Positions 1-10,196 of a stretch of DNA of 64,000 bases are shown piece by piece; the stretch's first letter is position 1, and each line of letters begins with the position of its first letter. The stretch is from assembly GCA_034406715.1 (NCBI GenBank), contig CP137868.1, positions 992,001 through 1,056,000 of the forward strand, in the 5' to 3' direction. Made by a program: the position numbers and the translations under genes. The notes under the pieces were generated by a model. The model did no database searches. It saw only the letters and a list, made by a program, of their open reading frames with translations, and was not told the origin of the DNA. The DNA comes from Rhodotorula mucilaginosa. Taxonomy: Eukaryota > Basidiomycota > Microbotryomycetes > Sporidiobolales > Sporidiobolaceae.

Positions 1-1520
1 CGTAATAGCGGTTCCGGATCGGGCGGAACGAGAATGCCGTCAAGATGGTCAAGAGAATCCAGCACTGTGCGAGCAAGCAGTTCGTCAATCATTCGATGGA
101 CAGGGATGACCCGAGCTTGGGCAGAACAACGTACAACAACTCCGGCGACGAAGCGCCACCATCCAAAGACCGGGATGAGCACGATGCGGCCGAACGGATC
201 CCGGTCTTGACAGAGCTGGTAGAACCACGCAGCGGCGTGACCGGTCGAGAAGGCCCAGATCACTCGGCCTGACCAGCGATGCAGGATGGCGGTCTGGCAG
301 GTATTTCCGCCGCAAGTCAGCGGGACCCAAAGGCAGCAGGCAAAACCGGTGCGAGTTCTGCGTACCTTGTCGAAGTGATAATTCGTCAAGAAGGGCGTAG
401 CCCAGATGTTGAAGGGCCACTGCACGGAATCGCCAATTCAGTCGTCCGTTGACTGACAAGAGTCTTCGGATCGGCGCACCTGTTTGAGGGCCAGCGTCAC
501 CGCCAACGGCAGCATCGCATAAGAGATCAATCCCAACCGCGCGGCCGCGGTCCAAGGGTTGGCAGCGATGTTGTTGTTCGGTCCAGCCAGCAAGGGATCG
601 TTGAAAGGTGCCTGCAGAGGGGCAGCATCGTACGCGAGGCTGTCAGCGGAGGGAGACGTCTTCTTACGGGAGTTCCGCGCTTACCCAACCGTTGGGATTG
701 TTGACGCCCCGACGCAGAAGACGGAGCAAACGGTAATTGGATCTCGGAGGTCCTGCGTGGCGAGAAGGCGCGAATTGGAATTAATTCGTTATTCATGCCG
801 CGAGCGACCGCCGACTCACCCGATGATCCCGAAGCGGACTGGTAGCCGCAGTAACCTCCGAAAGTACACGTCGTCGGCTGCGCGCGTTGTTCTCCCGTCA
901 ATCGGTATGCTCAGCTTGTGCGGGCAGAGAAAAAAGCCGCGAAGACGAACCGCGATGTAGTCATCGCCGACAAAGCTGCACAAGAGCGCGACCAGGATGA
1001 GGACACCCACCGCGATCATCTGCGCGACGGTCGGGCTGGCAAAGATGACTTTGCGGCGAGTGCCCGTCGTTCCGGGCGAATGACCCTCCTCTGCCTTGCC
1101 GCCTTTCGCTCCGACCCGTTTCGTCCAGGTGATGCGCCGGATCGACCACTTGCGGAACCACGCTCCGAGCGCCGATCCGCCCGTGCCGGTCCCGGAGAGG
1201 TTGTAGGCGATGGACCAGACGATGAGAGTCCCGAGGATGGCGAACCAGAGGATATAAGTGTAGCGCCAGGTCGGGAGCGACAGCGTGTGCGCGTCGATGT
1301 AGGGCTTGGTGAAGTAGTCGAGGAGGCTATTGGCGTTGACTCCGCCGGTCGAGTCGGTGATCGGAGCGGTCATCGTCGCTGTTCCACCGCCGCCCGACGA
1401 GCCAGCAGACGGCGTCGCGATCTGCGCAAACGAGATCGACGTCCCGGCGGCGGCAGTTGCCGTAGTTGTCTTGGTCGCATACGGTGGCACGTACGCCCCG
1501 CCGTACGAAGCGGACGCCAT
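1..1520 (-). CDS. Ferric-chelate reductase-like transmembrane protein (partial, 3' end outside window)
   Basis: Member of the ferric reductase (FRE/NOX) family, membrane flavocytochromes that move electrons from NADPH through FAD and two hemes to extracellular ferric chelates. Seven segments join in frame: 1520-951, 877-820, 752-685, 611-480, 419-366, 293-135 and 64-1. The first donor is GTTCGT; the rest are usual. The start is the methionine of MASASYGGAYVPP. After a low-complexity, glycine-rich N-terminus comes a first span (TYILWFAILGTLIVWSIAY) and a second (VAQMIAVGVLILVALLCSFV). The ferric reductase core follows: ARLGLISYAMLPLAVTLALK, then TAILHRWSGRVIWAFSTGHA, whose histidines suit heme ligation, then FGWWRFVAGVVCWILL and the conserved RPIRNRYY. 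The FAD and NADPH domains would lie past the left edge, so enzyme activity is a family inference. Residues between the second and third spans are poorly conserved and the exon choice there is less sure. Confidence 0.85.
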
Positions 1521-2155
1521 CTTGGTCGCCCGCCGTGAGAGAGCGGCGGGTTGTCGTCGATGAACAAGGCGTTGAGTTCGATACGGCGCTGTCCGCACGC
1601 AGCAGCGTTGCCGAGCGCGAGCTTAGCAGCCAGCTGAAGGCGTCTCTAGAGCTTCGTCTGAGCTACAAAGAGACTGCGTCAGCTGCGATGGGGCGGGAAC
1701 GAGGCGAAGCTGTCCGAAGGCAGAGTTCTGGCGCACCTCGAGTCGAATGCACCCGATGGACGCGTTAAGTGTACGGATTGCGCGAGTCTTTCCCGCACAG
1801 AATCGTCCGCGGTTCCTCCGTGGCGGAAGTGTGAGCCGGGGCTGGCAACGTGAAGACAAGCGAACGAAGCTAAAAGTAAACCTCGAAGCGAGCATACAAC
1901 GCTCCAAAGTCGTGCACACGCATAGACAATCAGGAACGCTCGCAAACGACTGATGCTACTCGTCCTGATTCGCTCGAAAGAAGACTCTGTCGAACGCTCT
2001 TCCTGATCGCTCCGGCGGTGGCAAGATCGAATAATTGCAAGAGAGAGAAATTACCGGAGGCTGCTGCATCCATACCGAATTCCGCATCGTTCCGTCCGTC
2101 CATGCAAGGCGCAAAGAACGTCAAAAGAGAGAGATTGTAGTACTCGAGTCGCCGC
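1521..2155. other. Intergenic, upstream of the ferric reductase-like gene
   Basis: Spacer between two minus-strand genes. It should hold the promoter of the ferric reductase-like gene and the 3' UTR of the neighbour. I found no convincing ORF and no clear iron-type GATA (HGATAR) cluster. Confidence 0.5.
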
Positions 2156-4790
2156 TCAGAGGAGCGTTTTCGGCCACTGTCGCCGCATCGCAGTCCGGAA
2201 CGCCGCCTCGTCGTCGAGACCGGTCGGCGCACCTCCGTCGTCCAGGCGAGAGTTGTCGCAATCAGCGACGACGAAAGGAGGCGAGAGGTCGGACGGCGTG
2301 GGGAAGCGCTCGGGGCTCGTAGCGCCATGATCGGGAGTGAGCGGATGGAAGGTGACGGCGGCGGCCGTAGAGGCGGACTGCGCTCCATCGAAGTCGGCGA
2401 AAGCGACAGGCTCGGCTTCTTCAGAGACAGTCTCGTTGGGGAACGAGATCGAAGTGTTGTCGACGTATGGCGCGGTCGTTGGATCCTCCTCCTCGATTGT
2501 GCCGGCGGCGGCGGCGACCAAGTAGGCATCCGCGGCGGCGCGACCGACCTCGCTCGCCGGTTCCGGTGGCAGCACTCCTCGAAGCTGATCTTGCAAGCCG
2601 GATCCGCCCACAATCGCCGAACGAGCGGAGAGAGCCTCAAACGAGGGAGGCGACGCTTCGAACGCATCGTCCGCGTCCGCCGCGTTCGTCACCTCTGCGA
2701 GGAGACGCTCGAACGCGCTTCCTGAAGTGTTGGCCGAGTCGACGTTGTCGTCCGGACCTTGCCATAGATCGGCATCGTCGGCATCGGTGACGACTGGCTC
2801 CGCCGCCGGGCGAGCCGGCGCATGAACCGAGGCACCACCATCGAACGGCGCTACCTCCTGTTCCGCATCGGTCGACATGCGCTTCCCGGTTGCTGTACGC
2901 TTCGCCCTGCGACGTGCAAGCGAGGCAGCAGAAAGGATCGACGGGTGCGTCGAGTCGGCGTCGTCGGCCGAGCCGGCGCCTGCGCCCTTGTCGTCGTCGA
3001 CAGCCCTTGAGCGCCGCGCGAGCGATGAGGTCCGAGGCCATGGTGGGATATCGAGCTCGAAATCAGGCGTCTGCTTCTTTGTTGAGAGGCGCTTCTTCGC
3101 TGCCGCTGGAGGACGCTTGGCGGCGGTTCGGTCGAGAGCGGCCGACGGAGGCTGCTCTGTAGGTCGGTGGGGGGTGTCTTCTTGCTCGTCCGCGTCTGGG
3201 ACACGCCGTCGAATCGCCGACCCGCTCCTGCGCTTCGAAGGCCGGCTTCCGTACGTCCTCGGGGCGTGGTTGCCCACATGCCGGCTCGCAGGCCGTCTTG
3301 GCGGCCTGTCATGGGCACTTGCCTCTGACGACGACGACGAAGAAGAGCAAGACGCTGCTGACGAGCCGGGGACCGCGTTACCGTTTCGAGCGGCGCCGGA
3401 CAAGAAAGCTTCCTCGTCAAAGGCAAGCTCTGCAAGTTCGAGACGGTAGAGTCAGCGCCCGGTTGCTGTTGGACCCGGTAGTGGAGCAAGAAAGACTTGC
3501 GATGCTGATGATGGGCGCCAGTCTTGGCGCGAGCCGACGCTTTTCCCTTGCTGAAAATCCCAAGCGCGGTGGGTTTGAGCTGGCGGGGATGAGCGTCAGC
3601 GACGCGCTGTTTCGGAAGGAAAGGAGCCGGGACAGCGATGACTCACCGTCAAGCGACCCTGCCCGACATGTTGAGGCCGATCGAGTCCCGCGACTTTCTT
3701 CCGAGAGCGGACGTCCTTGGTCCCTTTTCCCTTTTTCCGTTTCCGATATCCAGTCGTCTCGAGCGCGTTCTCCTCGTCGTCGTCGTCAGATGAATGATTC
3801 GAACCGGAGGCCGTCATCGCGGGACGCTGCTTCGATTTGGATTTCTTGAGCTTGGCGGCGGCAGTCGCGCCGACGGCAGTCGCGGCGAGGGAGCGGTCTT
3901 TGCGGATCAATACGTTCTGGCGACGACGGTCGCGGCGCGCTTCGAGACCTGTGAGTTTGGCGCGCGTCAAGTAGCGAATACAAGAGTGTAGACTGTGAGA
4001 CGAAGAGACTGCACGCACGGGCTTCGTGCTCTTCGAGCTCCTCCTGCTCCGCCGCATCTTTGTCCATGTCTCGACGGTTCGCGTTCTTCCCTTTCCGCAC
4101 GCTCGCCTTTCCCTCCCTCCCGGATCTGTTTTCCTTGCCGCCACGCTGCTCCGCCACCGCCTTCCGCCGCGTGGTTGCCGGTTTCGTCTCGGTTCGCGCG
4201 CGCGGCATGAGGATGCTGCTCTCGTCGCTCGCCGGACTGGGGCCGCTGATCGGCAGCAGCGGCTTCCGCTGGGGGGCCGAGGCGGCGTTGGCGGGCGGGG
4301 TCGACTTTCTGCGCATCATGGACGCGACGAGCGATTTCTTGCGTTCGTTCGTCTGCTTCAGGTCGGCCGTTTCGGATGTCGTCGAGCCGCGGAGAAGATC
4401 CGCGTCTGGTCGGATCAAGACGAGGGCTTGCTCGGTTCCGTTTGCGGGCGCGCGGGGAGTAGATTTGTCCCTCGTGATCCAGCTCTCTCCGCGGTCTTCC
4501 AGATCCTGGAGTTTGCGTTTGCGCCTGGCCTCGACGGCGCGCGGAGGTGTTTTGACGTGGTCGAGTTCTCCCGCGGGGGGTGGACCCAGGTCGTACGCGT
4601 TGGCGGCATGGACTCGGGTGACGGACGCGAGGAACTGGTGCACGGTTCGGCGGGGCGCAGGCGGGTTGGTGGACGTGTGCAGGGCGAGGTTGGCTGAAGA
4701 GAGCGGAGCGGGAGCTGCTGGACGCGCACTGCTCGGCTGCGAGCGAGGCGGCGCGGTGGGCGCGAGGGCAGCCGTGAGGAGACCTTGCAT
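2156..4790 (-). CDS. Unrecognised disordered, charge-rich protein (about 825 residues)
   Basis: I do not recognise this gene. A four-exon model keeps frame: 4790-4019, 3948-3647, 3606-3475 and 3427-2156. The first two introns have GTGCGT and GTGAGT donors and CAG acceptors. The third junction is weak: it needs donor GTCCAA and acceptor GCAGAG rather than the CAG two bases earlier, because only this keeps the 415-codon final frame. The N-terminal third is proline/alanine-rich, the middle is strongly basic (runs such as KLKKSKSKQ and KRKKGKGTK, nuclear-localisation-like), then an acidic DDDDEE patch, and a recognisable-looking block LKPTALGIFSKGKAS. The C-terminal half has a serine run (SSSSSSS) and many acidic residues with few hydrophobic clusters. 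It could be a nuclear scaffold or chromatin-linked protein, but that rests on composition only. It shares a divergent promoter with the TPR gene. Confidence 0.5.
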
Positions 4791-5248
4791 CTCGAGCCCC
4801 TCTCTCTGTCCGCTCGTACTGATCCCGGCAGCGGTGATTGGTCGTCAGTGAGAAGGAGACGCGTTCGATCGACGAGACGGAGCGACGACCTCTGACGGCA
4901 GACTCGACGAGGATACGCAAAGGGATGGTCCAGCCTTTTTCTTCTCATTTCATAGCTTACAAACTGCCCTACTGCGTCCACTGCAAGAGGCTGCCCGCCT
5001 CGCTCGCGATGAGTTGCACCGCCTCCTTTTCGGCCGCCGTCATCATCGAGCGGCTCGAGCGTCCCGCAATCCGGCCCAGGCTCGGAGGCGTAGAGGCAGG
5101 CCTGAAACTGTCTTTCTCTGCCTCGCCGAGTACTGTCTGGCCCGAGTGAGCCGAGATGACAAAGTCCGGCCGAGGCGAACGTTCGTCTGCAGCGCCGACG
5201 TTACGGTCTCTCTGCCTCTTTGACTTTGTGTGTATCGATTCGGATTAG
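4791..5248. other. Divergent intergenic promoter region
   Basis: This 458-nt stretch separates the starts of two divergent genes and should carry both promoters. No ORF of substance and no clear TATA element was seen; pyrimidine-rich DNA lies just before the plus-strand start, as in many fungal promoters. Confidence 0.5.
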
Positions 5249-8232
5249 ATGTCGAGCAAGGAGCAAGTGCTCGATCAGATCCGCCATGCCTCGACTGGGT
5301 AAGCCAGCTCCCTCTCTCTCTCCTCGAGACGACTCCTCGCCCCCACCTCGTCACCCGCTCGGATGCCGCCTCGCTCGCACTCACACTTCGCTTCTTCTTT
5401 GTGGCCCGTCGATGGCAATGTCTGCAGCTTCGAAGCGCTCCTCAACAATCAAGTCAGCAGCGCCCGAGAGATCCTCGAAAGCAGACCCGACTCGGCCAGT
5501 CACCTCGTCGGCCTCGGCATCGTCGCCTTCCTCGTCAGCATCCTCTCCCGAGAAGAGGCCGAACTGAAAGTCGCAACCGAGACCCTCCAGAGGGCCGAAG
5601 CGAAAGCCAATGTCGAAGCGAGCGCGAGGAGATCAAAGGGAGACTCGGGCGTCTACGCTCCCGGAACCGAATTCAAGGTGCGCTGCTGCCTCTTCAGTGG
5701 GCTGTCCAGTCTCAACCGCGCTCAAACTGATTGTTTTCCACACGCAGGTCCTGCTGGGAGATGCCACGATCGGTCAGGCTTTGATCGCCGTCATGAGCGA
5801 ATCCTACGTCGAGTTCGCCAAGGCCGTCTGGAAGCTCAACAAGAGCTACAAGGTGCGTGTGCGCTCAGTGGCTCCGGTTCAGTGCACTTGGGAACTGAAT
5901 TGGCGTGTACTCCCGGCCCAGATCTTCATGTCGGTGCACAAGATCGTCTTCCCGGACGACATTGGCGAGGACGAATCGCTCCGTCAAGTCTTTACCAAAC
6001 TGAACCAGCACTACCTGAACCAGACGACGCAGCAGGCGGCAGCGCCTGCAGCTTCCGGCTCATCGGGCTTGTTCGGCTGGGGCCGCAGCAAGAAGAACCC
6101 GGTGTTGAACCGAGTCCGGCACTCGTCTTCGTCGTCCGATCTGCCCTCCTTGTCTTCTTCTTCTTCTCCGGCTGGTATCGGAGGAGCAGGCGACAGTACT
6201 GTTCCCGCCTCTGAACCCGTCAGCAATGCGCCATCTCCACACGACTCGACTACGGACCTCGCGGCCGGGGTCGACCGACTGCAGGTCGGGCGAACGACCA
6301 CGGCCGTCTTTATGGAGGCGGACGAGGACGACTTTCCGACTCCATTGTGGGCCAACGACCCCCTCACGACGTTGATCATCAGCGGAGCAGCATTGGGCTC
6401 GGGCTTGTTTGGCCTCATCTTCTCCAGTACGGATCCTCTTTCTCCCTTCAGAGTACCTCCCAGAGATGTATGCTGACCTCGCGCTCTGTTCCTCGTTCCC
6501 AGTGATGCCGCCAAAGATGCGCAAGTTGATCTCTTGGTTCGGGTTCTCCTCTTCTTCACGATCCGCCTCGCTCAAGCTCCTCAAAGTGGCGGCGAGCAGT
6601 GCGTTTCGGATTCGCTTTCCTTTCGACGGTGTCGTTTTCATTTGCTGACCGGATCGAGAAAACCCTCGTCGCAGCCGGCAACGACGTCCACGGCTACTTT
6701 GCTTCGTTGACCCTCACGACTTTTTACGGCTTCCTCCTCCTCATGACCGGCTGGCAAGCGTCCGAAGCCAGTTACCTCCGCACGATGGGCACCGTCCTCG
6801 ATCGAGTGCATGCGAGGTTCCCAAACGGCACGCTGTGGGTCCTCAATCGCGCAAAGTTGGCGCGGTACTCCCGACGGACCGACGAGGCGATCGTGATCAT
6901 TGAACAGGCGCTGGCGCGGGAGGAGAAGGAAGGGAACGGCTTCCGCGAGGCCGACAGTCTCCTCGTCTTTGAGGCGAGCTTCTCTCTCTCGCTTTATCAC
7001 CCGCCACTCGCACTCTTTACCCGCGACTGACTCTCGGTCTCTCTTCAGCTTACATGGCTTTACCTCTCGCAAGCCAAGTTCCGTCAAGTGGCAGATGCAG
7101 CCGAAAAGATGTGCCTGTAAGAGTGATACCGCTCCCAGCTGCTCTCCCGGACGTGCAAGGTCATGCTGACTCGGCGACATCGTTCGCAACAGCATGAATT
7201 CCTGGTCGCACGCTACCTATGTCTCGATCGCTGCTGGAGCGCTCGTCGACGAGATCAACTCGATCGTCGCTCGAGGCGAGACGCCCGACCAGGAGCTCAT
7301 CGCCCGCACCGAAGCGCTCTTTGACCGGCTCCCCGCCCTCTGTACCGAGAAGCGAACGCTTGGCGAGAAGCCGGTCACTGAAACATTCATCGTGCGACGA
7401 CTGGAAGCGCAACGAGCGAAACTGCAGCGGTGGATTAGCGCCGGGCGGTTACCGCCGGATGCGAAGCTGTGGCAGGCGATCCGCATCACCAACTCGATGG
7501 GTGAGTGCGACCTTCATTATAGCAGCTTCGGAAGGATGCTGACTGTGCATGCCGAACAGAGCTGGGCTTGTTCTGGGCGACCGTCGGCGGCCGATCTCCC
7601 ATCGAAGGCTTGCGAGCCCAAATCGACCTCCTCTCGTCCTTCACGCCCAAGCCCACCTTTGTCTCGTCCGACAAGTCGATCTCTCGACTGTCCTCCCCGA
7701 GTTCGGCAAGCCTTGCCGTCAGCGGGGTCGACCTCGACACCCCTGCCGAAGTGCTCCTCCGTGACCTCCTCCTCGGCGCTCTGTACACGGCCCTCGGCCA
7801 CTACGAGCCTCCCTTCCTCGCCGTCGCCATCAAGTGCCTCGACAGTGTCGCCAACGCGCCGGCGAACGACGTCGGCGAGGAGAAGTGGGTCGTCCCGTTC
7901 GCGACGTGGCATCGCGCCGTCGTCGAACTCAAGGTCGGCGACGTCGAGACGGCGGACGTGCAGACCGACGCAGCAAAGGCGCGAGGGCTTTGGAAGCCTA
8001 GGCTCGACCGGGCCGAGCGCCTGTTCGACAGTTTAACGACCGCTGGCGAATACGACCTAAAGACCCGCGTGAGCCTTCTTTCCTTCTTCTCCCCACGCAC
8101 CATTCAAAGAGGCGGTGTCGTCGCCCAGGGGCTGATGTTCAACTTGCACCCGCCCGGAAGTTGGAATCGCGCATTTTGATGCTGCGCGAGGAGATCAGAT
8201 CGAAGCGCAGGAAGATCGGCATTGACCAGTGA
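5249..8232 (+). CDS. IML2: TTC39/IML2-family TPR outer-membrane-type protein
   Basis: Member of the DUF3808 family (yeast Iml2, animal TTC39), TPR-like proteins linked in yeast to mitochondria, inclusion bodies and lipid droplets. Ten exons keep frame and give about 753 residues, normal for the family: 5249-5298, 5428-5677, 5748-5852, 5922-6426, 6503-6598, 6675-6973, 7049-7116, 7193-7500, 7560-8068 and 8161-8232. The start MSSKEQVLDQI leads into FEALLNNQVSSAREIL. The family core is seen in GDATIGQALIAVMSESYVEF, LNKSYKIFMSVHKIVFPDD, SGAALGSGLFGLIFS, SLTLTTFYGFLLLMTGWQA, VFELTWLYLSQAKFRQV and MNSWSHATYVSIAAGALV. A serine-rich disordered insert (about residues 190-265) splits the N-terminal part. 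The intron 6974-7048 starts with GCGAGC, so it is a GC-AG intron; the conserved FELTWLYL across the junction supports it. It is transcribed away from the preceding gene. Confidence 0.9.
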
Positions 8233-8956
8233 CCGGGCGGCGACGCCACTGCGGGAAGAAGCTGCCCCGGGGCGGCCGGCACAACGTACATATACGCGGG
8301 CGACTTCCGCATGCCCTTTGTTCGCTCCTTTCACGCATCAGCGGCCCTGTATGATCAGAAGACGGAGACTCGTTCCTCGCAATTGCATCTTTCGGCTCAA
8401 GTCATCGATCCGCGGACGAGTGTCGGCCGAAAGTGGAGAGCCCGAACAGCTGCACAAGCTATGAGGGCGGCGCACAGATCCGTACGGCTCCGAAGTCGGC
8501 CGGCGACCCGTGGGTGCGCCCAGTCGACGTAACCTCGAGCTTAACCGCTTGCAGCAGTCTCTTAGTTGCAAGACAAGAGTGATTCACGAGTCCGGTCGTC
8601 CGTTTCGTAAGTTTCGCGGACGCGAAGCTAGAACCGCGCGTACTGTATGTAGCACACGTTCCTCTGACGAGAAATAGCCTCTTGCAGACCATTCAAGCGG
8701 GAGATCCTACGTAACCGCCCCAGGAATTCGCTTGTGCGCATTCAATCTCATCCGCAAGCCCTGTAGAAAGCTGTCCGTCGGGACACCGTGCACAGTTCGC
8801 AGCGGAAACCATCTGCAGGGCGCCACTCATATTGCAACGAGAAGTCGGGTGGCAACCTGCGACTGATCAGGGACGATTCCACCGTCCGCGGGCCTAGACT
8901 GCTGTGGCGGAAGCTGTTCCCCCTCCGGAGAATCCGCCGCGCGGAATCTATATACA

Positions 8957-8985
8957 GTACATACATCGCTGAGTACTGTATGTAC
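8957..8985. repeat. Inverted repeat GTACATAC / GTATGTAC
   Basis: Left arm GTACATAC at 8957-8964 and right arm GTATGTAC at 8978-8985 are perfect reverse complements around a 13-nt spacer. Both arms overlap copies of the TGTATGTA motif scattered through this region. Confidence 0.7.
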
Positions 8986-9141
8986 CTATGCTCTGGTGCC
9001 ATGCCCCTATTGAAGCGTGCGCGCGGGCGCCATTCGAGTCCAGGGGATAGCTCGCGTGGGTTCAGCACAGACGACGTCGGAGGAAGATATAACAGGCTGC
9101 TACACTTGTGCTGCGCCAAGCTGCGCGTGGCCCCGATCGCA

Positions 9142-9182
9142 CCTTGCTACATACGACTCCGCCGAAAGCTTCGGTAGCAAGG
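9142..9182. repeat. Inverted repeat CCTTGCTAC / GTAGCAAGG with nested hairpin
   Basis: Nine-base arms at 9142-9150 and 9174-9182 pair perfectly. The spacer contains a second inverted repeat, CCGAA-AGC-TTCGG at 9162-9174, so the whole could fold as an RNA stem-loop or act as a paired protein site. Confidence 0.65.
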
Positions 9183-9677
9183 CGATATGTACTATACTAT
9201 GCAAGGAAGTTGAAGGGGACACGGGATCTTGACACTTGCCAGAGCCGGACGAGCTTGTCGACTGCGGCGGTCGGAGGGAGAACTGTCACATGTTGAAGCG
9301 CAGGAAGCCCGCAGCTTGCGAGGGCCGTTATCTTCCGACTTCATGTCCACTTATGTATGTAAGGGCGCTGCGTACAGAGGTCACGCTTTGAACTTGCGAC
9401 GAATTGCTGCAACGGTCGGCAAGCCTCCGGACGCCCTGATCTGCTGAGGTCGAGGAAACCCGAACCTACGCACCCCCGGCCGATGATATCCAATTGCGCG
9501 TTGTCGTCGTCGATAAAGACAGATTACGTAATACAACCTGCTGTATGTACATAAAAGTGGGGGACCGTGTACAAGCTTGCCATTCGTAAGCTTTCCCGCT
9601 TGTCCAAACAGTGTGCAGCACCTTATAAGAAGTTTCCTTCGATAGCGAGGAGTCGAGCTCGAGGTCTCTGTTCAATT

Positions 9678-9700
9678 GCAAGGTCCGAATCGGACCTTGC
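9678..9700. repeat. Perfect 23-nt palindrome with one-base centre
   Basis: The arms GCAAGGTCCGA (9678-9688) and TCGGACCTTGC (9690-9700) are exact reverse complements around a single A. Such a tight centre suits a dimeric protein site better than a folded RNA. The half-site GCAAGG also forms part of the arm at 9174-9182. Confidence 0.75.
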
Positions 9701-9777
9701 TATCGCAGAGTCCGTGATGCATCTTGTCCGTATCGGACGGCCGGGCCCTCAACAGCCAGAGCTGGCCGATTCGTAAG

Positions 9778-9797
9778 GCGCCGCGCGCGCGCGGCGC
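9778..9797. repeat. Perfect 20-nt GC palindrome
   Basis: GCGCCGCGCGCGCGCGGCGC reads the same on both strands. Alternating CG steps make it a candidate for Z-form DNA or cruciform extrusion; it lies about 400 nt before the HSF-type start codon. Confidence 0.75.
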
Positions 9798-10196
9798 GGT
9801 GGCGTCGAAGCGGAAACGTCCGCAGCTCAGGGCACAGCGGGCGACCCCTGTTGATTAAGGTTTGGGTTATTCAAGGCTACAATCGCGGCCCGGCGTCCGG
9901 ATCTACGCGGACGCGGGTGCCCAGAAACTTGACCCCTTCAGTACCTTGCTTGCGAACCGGCCAGGGAAGCGAAAGAGATTGAAGGAGGGAAAGGCAATTT
10001 TCATCGTCGCCGCCGACCACCTCGAGTGTACTGTAACACCTTCACTCTCGTCGGAACTCGCTGGACAAAGCTTACCGTCTGCGCATCGCTCTCTCTACGC
10101 ACGCCCTGACCGGTACGCTACGCAATTCCCGTTTCGACGAGATCCTGCTGCTTGAGGGCGATCAACTCGGATCCTCCGACGAAACTTTGCGAAGTC

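Larger units (their letters stand above)
8233..10196. other. Long non-coding stretch rich in palindromes and TGTATGTA motifs
   Basis: Almost 2 kb separate the TPR gene stop from the HSF-type start. Only short ORFs with no protein-like composition occur, and I could not build a spliced gene on either strand. The region has five copies of TGTATGTA (both strands), three of ACCTTGCT, and several perfect inverted repeats listed separately. It may be a long 5' regulatory region of the HSF-type gene, a non-coding RNA locus, or a decayed element; the sequence alone does not decide. Confidence 0.6.

Noticed and set aside
8233-10196. Possible decayed transposable element in the long intergenic space
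   Set aside because: No terminal repeats pairing at a distance, target-site duplication or transposase-like reading frame was seen. Only short internal palindromes support the idea.
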